This document shows, in pieces, positions 11,101 to 23,269 of a DNA stretch of 64,000 nt (its first letter is position 1; each line of letters starts with the position of its first letter). A model generated the notes under the pieces. The model made no database searches. It had not been told where the DNA came from and saw only the letters and a list, made by a program, of their open reading frames with translations. Made by a program: the position numbers and the translations under genes. This DNA comes from Montifringilla adamsi (Eukaryota; Chordata; Aves; Passeriformes; Passeridae): NCBI GenBank assembly GCA_017590115.1, contig JAGGNK010006892.1:18396228-18460227 (forward strand). The letters run 5' to 3'.

Positions 11101-14100
11101 ATAAAATCAATTTCTAACCATACTAACACAAGAGGAACTAGAGAAGCAATTTTACTCCTGTGCATGTGACTAGTAACACACAGTTTTATGGATAGAAAAG
11201 AGCCACAAAAATAATCTAGGAACGTGAAAAAATAATGAGAACCCTAAAAAGCACAATCTGTTTAGCTTTTTCTTAAAACAAACAACAACAAAAATAATAT
11301 TGAGAAGTAAGTTGATCACAGGGTAAAAGCACCTTCCTGGGGAGAAAATAGTGAGTCCTAAAGAGCTCTTTAATCCATCAGGGAAGGCATAACAAGAATC
11401 AACTACTAGAAGCTGAAAGCAAACAAATGCAAATGAAATAATGTAGAAAATTTTTAGCAGCAGGCATGATTAGTACTTGTATTTTCCTAGTACCTGGAAG
11501 CATAATCATGGATCAGGGCTCTGTTAGGTGCTGGTAAAAAAAACCCAACCCCAAACCAAAAGAAGACACCCAAAACACAGAAAAAAATCGTGATCCCTGC
11601 CAAAAGACTACAAAAAGCAGGTAAGATGAAGTAACATAATAAATCAATGATAATAATATCTGATATGACAGGCAGCAGTTCCAGGCCATGCTTTCATGAT
11701 ACAAAGTGTTGAGTTGAGATACAGACTTAAGGTGATTCTACGTATCAAGCCTGTTTTGTCCCATTCCCACCATTTCTCTACAGCTATGAAATGTTGAAAA
11801 CTGATCCTTATTAAAAAAAAAAAAAAAATTCAGTATTAAAATCAGGGTTTTCATTTTTATTTTGCAACAAAATGCCAGAGAATACTTTTGCAAGTATTTT
11901 GATTTTTATGAATTTCAGTGAATGGGTTGAACAAATTTTTCCTAACAGTATTCCCACCAGCTCTTTTTACAGGAATTTGCTGCACTACTTGCAAGAAAAG
12001 ACTGTATATCCCAGAGAAAAACAAGTAAAAGCAAAGTATAAGACTGTTTTGTTTTCCTCATAGCAAATCACTAGGCTTGGTGACCAGATCTCAAGCACTA
12101 CCCATAGATAAAACAGACATTAACAAAAACTGAAACTCAGACCATGGTCTGGCAAGGTTTCTCTGAAAAAAAAAAATTATTATGCTACCAAATTCTAACA
12201 TAAAAGGATAACAAGATGAGCTTGTGTTCTCAGCACAATTGCTCTGGCACTGAAGCCTACACACCATCTTTGGTAGCTTACAAACACAGTAGGCCACTAC
12301 AATTTGACTGTGAAGAAGATTAAAGGGGTAAGCCAAGAGCAAATTTTCTATTATTAAAGTTTTTGCCATCTATTTGTGAGATCAAGGATCAGAAGGATAG
12401 CCCGTGAAATTCATTGTGGAAAGAACTGGGAGCATCTCCTCTTATTTTTCAATGTGAAAACTTAGGAGAAAAGCCCACCTTTGATTTCTGTTTCTTCATT
12501 TAAATGATTAGCAAACTACAGCAACACCCCCAATGTCTGTTGCACTGAGAAGCTCTGGAGGGGCTAATTTTTGGGTGTGGGAATGCTGAAGAGAAAACAA
12601 AAGCTGAAGAGCTGAGGTCAACACTCCACAAATAGTCCCTGAGACTTGGAAGCAAATTGGATATAGCCATGGTGTTAAGCACCCATCCTTCTTCCTTCCC
12701 TTGCTCCCTGGCTGATGTTCTGTGTTTCACCGAGCTGGATATTCACGTTCACAGGCTAGACAGGGAATTGGTTACAACCAGTTCTAAAAGCTTTCATTTT
12801 CCTCTTGTTTCTTGTTAAAAATACTTTGAGCTATGGCTATAATAAGTGACATTAAAAGAACACTGCTTCATTGCAAAGTTTAAAGACACTTAACAGCCTT
12901 ACTCTTTGGCCTCGCGCGCTGTGCTGAATTTTTCCACGGGACTGCGGCCGCTCCATGTGTGCGGAACACGGCTCAGGAAGTGAATCAGGGCTGTGCATGA
13001 AATTAGATTATTTATTGGTTGGTACACGTGTTGTCTTTAGGAGTTCTGCTGAGAACAAGACAGACAACTACAGGAAGAGAGCGATGGGCATGTGGTTAAG
13101 GCAGTTGAATGCCACACAGAACACTCAGTTCTGCCTCTGCCTTCACCAGCAGCCCCCGTGAGCAAGGGCCGAGTCAGACCTCGCACCCTGGCAGATGACC
13201 AACCAACCTCCTCTTCCTCATTTTCTGGGAGTCCAAACAGAAACACCTGGGGTCTTTCACGTAGAAATGCAAAGCAGATGATGGTAAGGGAAGGTTTGGG
13301 TCTTGAGGGAAAAATGGAGCTGGAGGCACAAGGTTAAAAGGCAGGAGAATCCATTTAATATCATTGACTTTACTACTGACTAAAAAAGCGGCTCAGTTTT
13401 CTCCTTGGTCTAACAGGACAATGGTTCTTTTCTGTTCAGGGAATATGCAAAAATTCATCAAATACTGTGAAGTTCCTTAATATCATAGTAATAAGCCTAC
13501 AAAAACCAAAAAAGTTTTTCTGTTTGTCTGTATAGAAAGGACGTTTTGGATCTTTTAATCTCTTAATTATCGTACACTGCTACATACTTGCTTTAAAAAT
13601 ATATAAAACATAAATACTAACATGTATAGAGATAGAACACATCTATTTTTCCTCTCACACTCTATTTATGGTCACACTCTACATGTGATTTTTCAAAGTC
13701 TTTCCTACAGCTTCTACCAGGGCTATAACTTCACTATTCAGTGAAACTGCAATATGGAATAGGACAGGGAACAGCACTTATTGTCAAAAAAAGGTATACA
13801 CTGGCTCACAAAAAAATAAAAATATCTTCACTCTCAGTTGTGTGTTGTGCAACCACAGCCACAGGAATGGAAAAGCAACAGGAACACTAGTAGAAGGGTC
13901 ATTTCCTACTCATTTTATTACATCAGAGTATCATCATATTGAAAGCTTTCAGTAATAATAGGCTACCAAGTTTGCAAATTAAAATATTATACGTTGTGTC
14001 CAGCAAGAAATAAACAAATCTACCTACATCTTTAAAAATAACCTGAACAGTTTCACCAGTTACTCTGACTTAAAAATCTGAGTTAAAAGAAATACCATAA

Positions 14101-17100
14101 CGATTGAAAACACAGGCGATTATCGCCTCCATTTTAGGTAGAAAGGCACTAAATGGAAAAAATCTAACACAATAATCAGAGCAATCATGAGGTTTAGGCA
14201 CACAACAGAAAAGAAATAATTTAACAACGTCTGACAACATCCCAGGCACACAGTGTCTGAACATTACTAAAGTGGATGTGCATGAGACTCAACGACAACA
14301 CCATTTTAAAGGATAATTTTCATCATTTAAGAAGCAAACAGACAGGAGAACGAAATAGAAATTTAGGTTCAGGCCTACAATCAGATCTTCAGAGTGAGAA
14401 CCTGCAGTCACCAGAGTCCCACGAACTTCATCAGGTCCCCAGGCTATCGAGGTCCATTTGAACAAATCCAGTTGCAGGACCAGGACCTAAATATGTAAAG
14501 AGAAAAAGAATGATATCAGGGAACACAGCACACAGCTCTAATTAAAGAGACACCAAACTAATCACAGAAAAATAATCTGAGTGCCTAGACTACGACAAGA
14601 TCTCTATTTTTACCTTAAAATGCTGCAGCTACAGCAAAGGCAACAGTAATTTCTTATGCCAAAAGATTTATAAAGCATTAATTGATCACAGTGCATTCCC
14701 CTTCAGGCAAACATAAGTACCTGCAGTGTGTTTGCTCACCTCCTGTGTGCTGCTGCTTTTTTGTTGCTATATGTAGTTTGTTTTATTATTTTTAATAAAA
14801 GAGAGTGGTCTAAAATCAATAAAGGTGATGTATTTATCTTCATCAGCTCTACATGGAGATTTTCAGCCTCTTAGTAACACCATGGCGAAAACTAAAATGA
14901 GATAATCTGCCTGTATTTTAAAACACTGTAAAACTGACAGAAAGTAAATAATATTTCTATAAGAACTATCATTGCTATGACTGTCTGAAGGTTGTGAGAA
15001 GTTCTAGCTTGGCAGTGTGTCTCCCCAAGGTTCCAGTAAAACCCCGTGGTAGCATGCACCTAGTATCATACAACTGCTAATGAGAAAAGAGACTAGCAAA
15101 AAAATGCCTACCTCATAATGAGGTTTGCCAATTGAAATACATACTTTAACACAACAGGAAAGTGTGACAGAAGCAGTGAAGACACTACAGGAATATCAGA
15201 TTTATGGTGGCACAAGCACATGGAATCACAGGCTACACTGTGGGGAGCTGTGTCATCCAGACTTCCACACCAGCACTTCTCATCCACCCCAGGAAGGGGT
15301 CCATGCTTCCTCCCTACCTGAGGCTGTCTCTCAGCTTGGGAGGCCACAATGGCCAAGTCGCCACGCCTGTAAATGTCATCACTGCACCTTGTTCCTTCAC
15401 TAGCATGACCTCTCTGAGACAGCCAGACCAAAGACAGGATGGATTGTCCAGGAGTATGATACCATTCTTCCTATTACTAGGGCAGAGTTATACCTTCATA
15501 GATCAGCATGTAACCAGACAAATCAATTTAAATACACCTTCTACCCAAAAAAATGTTTAAGACAATCAACAATCTCTGATTACTTTTGTATCTCCTACAG
15601 GATTGCTTAAGATGCAGCAAGATCCTTTACATAAAAAAAAAATAGTATGTTTAAAAACTCAAGATACATGAGGACATGAACATCTTAAATTCACTGAGAC
15701 ATTGATTTGCCTATAGCACTCAGGAGAGATAAGGACTCAAACTGCTATTATTTCTAGATATGAAAAATAGTAGTATATACAAAGTTTTCCTTGCACATGG
15801 ACATTAAGAAGCCTTTTTTGCCAAGCTGACACACTGACTTAGACATTTATATACACAGATATGCAAGGCAGATGAGATTTCCAAAATTTGTGAAGAAAGG
15901 AAATATGTTTGTCTTTTTAGAATTGGTGTTAGCTCAGGACAGATAACAAAATCTTTTCTCCCATTTTAATACTGAATTCCCAGTTATATCCCACATGTAT
16001 GTCTTGAACTGGCACATGGTAAACAATCTACAACACTGGACTCAAGCATAGTGTCAGATTTTGGGTATTTTATCTCCAGAGAGTTACACCTCAAACCTGG
16101 GGTCACTCTGTAGGCACACAGGGACTTGGGGGGAAGATGCAGCCGGCAGGGCTCAGCCGTGTGCAGGGAGAGGTCCCAGCCCCAGGACCCAGTATGCCCA
16201 TGGGGTATGTTTGCTCAATGAATTTATGATTTCACAAATTTTTAGCAAGCAGAGGGAAATTTATTGCCTTATATGACTATCACTGCTCTTTCTTAGAACA
16301 ACCTGAAACTATTGATAGGCCATTAATATCAAATTCCTTGCCAGAGTTACATTTCCAAAGAAAGGCAGGTTTTAATTTCTTTTCCTGAAGCTTTATCTTT
16401 TTCATCTGGATACCTAACTACTCAACACCTAAGACAACCTTTCTTCTTGCTCTTGCAAACATAACATTAACACTTTTGATTTCCACACCTGGCAGAAATT
16501 TATTGAAAAACAACAAAAAAGCTGTTCAGATTTTTTCTTCAGGTTATGCCTCCTTAATACTAAAGCTGCCTCTTCTCTGGTTTAAGTCAGAAAAGCCTGG
16601 AAACAATTCTAACTCACACCTGTTTGCTACCATGTCCATACAACTACACACCACTGGAAAAGTTAGCCAAGAGCAGATGGATGTCCTCTGTCCTTTCTCA
16701 ACCTGTGAGTTCCAGTACATGCTGAAGGGGGAAGGAAAAAATGACTGTGGCTGGTACGGGACCTGGCTATAAAATTCTCAAGCAAACTGAAAGCTTCCTC
16801 TCCTGGGGGGAATTCTTGTATCATTAGGCAGAATCAGAATAAGGAACAGAATCAATTAATTATTACTGAAATACTATGGAGTATTGTTATTAGAAGACTT
16901 GACTTCATAATTTAATTGTAAGGAAATTACTGCATCTGTGTTCACCATTACTACAAACCAAATGAAAAGATCAGTGCCTTTCCAGCAAATGCAAAACATC
17001 TTTTCATACTAGGCATCCCACTGTGACATTACAAATCAAACTCAACAATTAATGTCCAGTCCTTTGTGGCAGGTGGGGAAATATTCTAAGCAATATTATG

Positions 17101-17414
17101 TGGGAAGCAGTTGTAGGAGTGAAGAATGTCAAATACTAAATAATACAATTATACTTGAGGACAGATCTTTACAATTTTTTCTATGAATGACTTAACTGTT
17201 GGTGACACACACAAAGCTGCACAGCTACAGCATCATCCTGCCTATTGCTCAGACATGTAACTCTAGCATCACCTTACATCCCAAAGACACTCCAAATCCC
17301 AAGATTCAAATTCATAATTTGCAGATACTTTCAATGCAACATTTCCAAGGTGGTATTTTTCTTAATCCTCCCAATCAGCTAAAGTATTCAATCAGGTTAA
17401 TTATCATCATCATG

Positions 17415-17474
17415 TTTTGATTCAGCAAGATTTTGCTCTCTGCTTTTTGATTCAGCAACATTTTTTCTCTTTGC
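17415..17474. repeat. Short tandem duplication, two copies of 30 bases
   Basis: Two adjacent 30-base units both start TTTTGATTCAGCAA and continue with T-rich sequence ending near CTTTGC or CTCTGCT. They differ at only a few positions. It is a local duplication without known function. Confidence 0.6.
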
Positions 17475-19639
17475 TTTTGACAAACACAGCCTAATATCAC
17501 ACACATTCACTCAGAGAACTGCTGCAAAGACCCTTTTCCTAGTCAGTCACTTGGAGAACACCTCACTGTCTCCACAGCTCTCCCTGGCTACTTCTGCAGC
17601 ATCTACCACTTCACTTTTAAGGTCCATCCTTGCTCATCACCACCACACCTATTACTCCTTAATCTTTGTGAGGAAGACAGCTGTGGTTTGCTCATGTTTG
17701 AAACCAGGCCAATTTTCATAAAACATAAAGCTCAAAAGACCATGAGATCATACTGTTTAATTTAATTGTTATGTTGGTTTTGGCTAAAACACTTTAAAAA
17801 CCCTCCACTTTTTACTGATACAAAAATAAATTTCAGGGTTGCATCTTGTGTCTCTTCCCTTCCATCTCCCACCTGCCATTCAGTGTCAGGAGTCCAGTTT
17901 CCAGCTCCTCTCACACCCATATGGTGTATTTTCAAACAAACTTCTTGTGCCTTTTTCTGTCTTACACCTTACACTTTATGGAAACTCTCTTAAATATCTG
18001 AAAACATACTGCATTACTGTTGTTCAAAGCTTTCTCTGAAATTCAGCTTACTAACGTGCCCCTACATTCCCTATGAGCAAAATGTGTGATAAGTAGTTAT
18101 ATACACATCACCTGTTTTCAAATGTCAAAAGTAAGCAAGAGTGGGATGTAGGAGACAGATCCTACCCTACAGTAAATAGAGAGAGGCTCCTTGGGAGAGA
18201 TTTGGTTGAAGGAACTCCTGAAACACTGCAAAATGTCCTGTGCAGGAGTCTCTGCATGGAAATGGCCTAAGGAAATCTTTTGATTTAGTTACAGGAGTTG
18301 GATCCCTAAAGTATGAATGTTCCCTGACTACTAGCATTTCCCTTGTCCTCTGTGTATATTTTCTACTTTCAACTGTATTATATTTACACTGCTAAAATTT
18401 AAAATTGCAGATATGCTTTCCAGCACATGTCTGTGTGATGCAAAGCATCATAGGAACAAACTATTTCACAATCATACAAAAACAGTCTTACAATGCTATA
18501 CAGCATTTCATGATACACATCCTGATCATGCAATTATCATAGCATTACACACATATGCCTGGTGGATGATGCACAGCTCTGTACACCAGCTTCAACTCTG
18601 GTATTTACTAAATTCCTCAGTCCTATAATAAAGACCTGGAATGTGTTCATGGCTGGCACCAGCTTTTTTTTCCCCATTGTGAATCATGGGCAAATCCTCA
18701 AGACAAATCAACACAGCTGAAGCAGCAGAGAAGGGAAAATAAGAATATTAGGAAGAATTAGGATATCAAGAAGAATTTAGACACATAAAGGGTGATTTGA
18801 CATTGGAATGGGCTGCATAAACAATAATCAAAAGTCATACGAGGCACCATGTAAAAGAGAAAATAGAATAGAACAACTGCTACTGGTGGTAATCTAGTTC
18901 TTGCTCCAGATAACAGAAAACAAGTTCTTCAAAAGCCCAAAGAGAAAAATGCCTCCTGAAGCAATCAAACAAAAAATGAGGACACAGTCAGTCATAGATA
19001 AAAATCTGATCAAAATCTAACCAGGGAAAATATTGAATTAAATTATTTGATTTCATGATAATAAATGTCCTTAATAGCAAAGAATTAACTGCAAAATGCT
19101 GAAAAGCACGTATTTGGTCAGGTATTACAGTGCAGTTGTCAATAATTCAGAAACTGGGGCAAGTGTCATGGCAGAAAATCTGCAGTTATTTCAGTTACTC
19201 TGAATGAAGGAAAATTATTAATCTAACCAAAATTAGTAAGTGGACCCCAAAAATACTAAATAAAGTTATGATAGACAGATAAAGACACATATAAAAATAA
19301 ACCCATTAAAAAAAACAAAAAACAATGTGTTTTATGAAATTTCAAATTAAAGACAGAACTGTAAGGAACTTAGTGTAATAAAACTCAATGTGTTAGGTAA
19401 AGGGAGGGTAACAGTTACCTCCAAAATCTCCAGATAAATTGATGTTAGTCACTAACATTTAATCTCGCATAGATTTAATTTACTCACAGTCTTACATTCA
19501 CTTACTCACAAACACTGACACTTTAAAGGTCTGTTTAAAGGTCTGGCCAAGATAACTTCCATGAAAAACAAAAGGGCCATCAGCTATAAAGTCCTCACCC
19601 CATTTCAGGAGTTGTTTTAATTATCAATATTAATTAGAC

Positions 19640-19940
19640 AAGTCATACAATTATAAAATGGTTTGATTTGGAGGGGACCTTAAAGATCATCTAGTTCCAG
19701 CGCTCCCTGCCATGGGTAAGAAGATCTTTCACTGGATCAGGTGCTCAAACCCATCCAACCTGGCCTTGAACACCTCCAGGGATGGGGCATGCACAGCTTC
19801 TCTTATTTATTCCAGCACCTCACCGCAGTGAATAATTGCTTCCTAACATCTAATCTAACTCTTTCTCCTTTCAGTTTGAAGCCATTAACCCTTGTCCTAT
19901 CACTACATGCCAGTGTCAGGTGCAAGGGGGTGGTAGGATT
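19640..19940 (-). mobile_element. CR1 LINE, 3' end fragment
   Basis: The plus strand reads as the complement of a CR1 3' end. It begins with an AATGGTTTGATTTGGAGG-like 3' terminus, followed by CATCTAGTTCCA, CCTGGCCTTGAACACCTCC and a TTTGAAGCCATTAACCC segment. It is truncated upstream, as is usual for CR1, and diverged, so it is an old dead copy. The short open frame across it is not a gene. Confidence 0.9.
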
Positions 19941-22750
19941 GCATCTGTTTAATGGAAGTCAATAATTAGATCAGTTATCCCATAATGGGAAAACACATCA
20001 GTTGCTTTGGCCTCAGGAAGGAACCAGGGCCCACTTCAGCAGTGAAAAATCTCTGCTCAACACACCACTACAACCAAAAAAAGAAAAAAAAAAAAAAAAA
20101 GAAAAAAAAAAATCAGGCAGCTTAAACAGTGCAAGACAATTAGAAGAAAACCAGTGTAATAGGATTATAAAGATCAATGCTGTGACCTTACCAGAAAAAA
20201 ATCCCATATGAGGTACAGGGCACTCTTCCTCCAAAAGGATACTAAAGATATAGACAGGGTTCAAGTGTGAACAGTACTAAACATAGAAAATATCATATGA
20301 AGAGAAATTAGAAAGTTTCAAATCAGGAATATTATGCATGCACATGTAAAGCAATTGCTCTAGAGAGGTCAGATGAGACATTTGTATGCTTGCTATCTTA
20401 CAACACAAGAAAAATACAAAGAAGGACTGAAAATGTGGAAAATTCAAAACTGAGCAGAAGTGTTTTTTTCACATCATATATAATCCATTCATATTGATTA
20501 TCATGAAAATTCAGTTATTAATCTAAACACAATATCCCTATCAACGACAGTATAAATTAAACCAGTTACTACACAGAGAAATCAGGAAGCAACTTACTTG
20601 TAGTAAACATCAACTGAAGCATTAGGAGGTATTTTACCAGTCAAATGGGAAACTGTATTATGGTTTAAGCAAATATGATAATGCCTTTGTAAAAATATAA
20701 ATTAAAAAAAGGAATAGCAACTTGATTTCATTATTGAAATTTTATTCACAATCTCACAGTAACTCATTCTACAGTTTGCATTAAATACTATTAATATCTC
20801 ATTAACAACAGTAGTTGCCTTTAGAAGGTTTTGAAGCAACTAAACTTTGGACACATTGAGCTTTTATGTGAGCGGTAAAGTCAAGTACATGAAAAATTAA
20901 AAACTGCATGATTATGAACTTGTTTACTCCATCACTGCAGGTTCTATCTAAAATATATTTTTTTCTCATTTCCAATCATAGCCAGTTTCCTAGAAGCTTG
21001 TCTATTTTTCAAAGACCTGATATTGAAGTGTTCCCTTTATCACTTTTTTAAAAGATTATTTTAACAAGGATTCTCATCACCAATCTTGCTAACAAGCACC
21101 CAAAAACTGACTACTTACCACTCACCCACAGACAAGCCAGCTAGAATTAGCTTAAGCACTGAACCCTTAGCATGCCACAACTATACTGCTTGGTTATCTT
21201 GATAAGATCATCCTGGTTTAGTTTGAAATGCACATTGTCACTGCACATACTGAGACCCCACACTGCCCTGTTGTATTAGCAATTACAAATCCATACATAA
21301 CATTACAACCTATATAAAACATATAACATTATAATTTTTCATCAAAGAGCAGAGTCTAATTTTATTAGGATAGATAAAAATGAAAGAGAGCATAATGATG
21401 TGCCTTCATATATTTTGGTTGATTTTTTCCATCCTATCTGAGATGGTAAAGAGAACATGATATTGTCTGGAGGTGGGGGAGCAGGAGAGGATGCCAGCAC
21501 TGTCAAGGCAAGGTTGGGCTTAGTCAGGGGCTGGGTCAGGTAAACAGGGCAGAAGTAAAGGGCTGAAGCATCACACAGTACACGAGACAGAAAAAGTGAA
21601 GACTCATACATCAATAACAGAGCACAAAGAATCGGAAAGATTGCCTGGGAACTCTTTCCTGGATAGAGAGAATATAGCATGTACTAGGACACAAGAAACT
21701 GCGAGATTTAAAAAGCTACAAGAACTCCATGTGGTGACACTTGAGTGTAGGCTCTGGTTCTGGTAGAGAAGAGAATTTCAGTCCATGGGCAGCTGTGGGT
21801 CTGAGAACACCTTACTGTCAGCAATGACAGGAAAATTGGAATAAAAGCAATGCAACAGGGAGCAGAAAGGCTATATAAAATTTCTGAACCCAAAAGGCAA
21901 CATCATCTGTGTTCTGAAAGCAGCAGACCATTCACCACCAGGATTCTAAGAACATAAAAATTATTCTCCTTGGGTAACTTACTCTGTTTTGCAGTTTCCA
22001 TGAGCTGTGTATTTGAGTGCAAGAGCTGTCACTTGCAGATTTACCTTTCAGTTGTATAGTTTCTACCTGTGATCATTTTAATAACACATCCCATTAACAA
22101 ATACTGTCACTTTCTAAAATAAAAGTGACATTTTGCTTTTCTAAAGCTATTATATCCTTGATAGTATGTTCTGAATGTACATAACTTGAAATATACCTCA
22201 TTGGACATTTACCTGCAAAGTTGCCCCATGCTTTTTTCCTTTTAAGTAGAAGGTGGGCAAGAGCAATAAACTAAATTCATGGGAGAAAGGGTGTAAACTT
22301 TATTTCATTTAGATGTAAAGGAATTTCTTGTTAAGGACACTTCTTTGCTCATTCCAACAGTACCAAAGCTATTTATTTGGTAATAGGAGTTTCTGGACTG
22401 AAACAGACATTTCTGAACTTGTTGTTGATGATTAATGTACAGTTTAAGAGAGCCATTACTTTGTGACAGGCACTACAGAAGCCAAGTGTCAGATAATCTA
22501 TCAACTTCTGCTCCAGTCTAATTCTAATTTAACTCTTATTCTTACGGTCTTGTTTCAAATATGATAGTACAAAGACTTCAGCAGGATACATAGTAGTTGC
22601 TGTACAAGTCTTGTAGTGCTAATATCATGTAAGCATTACATTTGATGTATTTTAGCATTAGCCAAAGCACGTTTTTGAAGACGATCAAGCGCCACAATCC
22701 CCTGCACAACCACTGAAGGGAGAGCTAAGTTTCTGCTAGAAATGAACAAA
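19941..22750. other. Non-coding AT-rich stretch
   Basis: Apart from the A-rich tract, I see no repeat, RNA gene or coding exon between the CR1 fragment and the CpG island at 22.75 kb. Confidence 0.6.
20076..20112 (+). repeat. A-rich homopolymer tract
   Basis: A nearly pure A run broken by single G bases. No upstream retrocopy is recognisable, so it is listed as low-complexity sequence. Confidence 0.7.
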
Positions 22751-22754
22751 GGAA

Positions 22755-23190
22755 ACCCGACATGAAGCCAGCTGGAGCGGCTGTTCGGCGGCCAAAGGTC
22801 CCTCCGGCCCCGGTCCCGGCTGCTGCCGCTCCCCCCCGGGCCGCCGGCTGCGACCTGGCGAGGGAGGGACAGAGAGGAGGCACGACCCGCCGGGTCCTAA
22901 TGCCGCCGAGCCCGGGCAGCAGCCTCTCGCCTCCCGCCCCGGCGGGCTGAAGGCACCGGGGCGATGCCCGGACCATGCCAGTGCAGAAATTTCTGGCCGC
23001 GCTGGCTCGAGGACAGATCTCACGGGGAACACCCCGAGGCCATTCGGACGCGCTCATGTGCAACACGGTCCGTGTTCCGGAAACCGGCAGAGCTGAGCAC
23101 CGCCACGGGTGGAACCACCTCCCCCCTCCCCCGAGAGAAAAGCACGGAAGGATTCCACGGGAAAAGGAAGAGGACGGTACCCCACCAGCC
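22755..23190. promoter_or_regulatory. Isolated CpG island without an assigned gene
   Basis: Roughly 430 bases are densely CpG-rich inside tens of kilobases of AT-rich DNA, with repeated GGCGG, CCGCC, CCCGGG and CGCG words. A GTAAGA donor-like site follows on the plus strand at 23218, and a CTCAG/GTAAAG donor-like site lies on the minus strand at 23265/23264. Open frames through the island (for example minus 22725-23405) have no family resemblance and a GC-driven composition. In birds such islands usually mark promoters, so a non-coding RNA or an alternative HMGB1 first exon is possible. Confidence 0.65.
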
Positions 23191-23269
23191 CCTGACATCG
23201 GTGCTCCTTCTATACTTGTAAGAAACCCTGATTTGTTTGTCAAAACACAGCCCTTTAGCTTTACCTGAG

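Larger units (their letters stand above)
4751..19630. other. Non-coding stretch right of the HMGB1 promoter
   Basis: About 15 kb of AT-rich sequence with no coding exon that I recognise and no clear CR1. Open frames are short and have no family resemblance. Small features are an 18-base palindrome (5143-5160), a CG-dense patch at about 12905-12965 that includes a GCGGCCGC site, and a 30-base tandem duplication (17415-17474). It may be plain intergenic DNA or part of a long HMGB1 5' intron. Confidence 0.6.
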
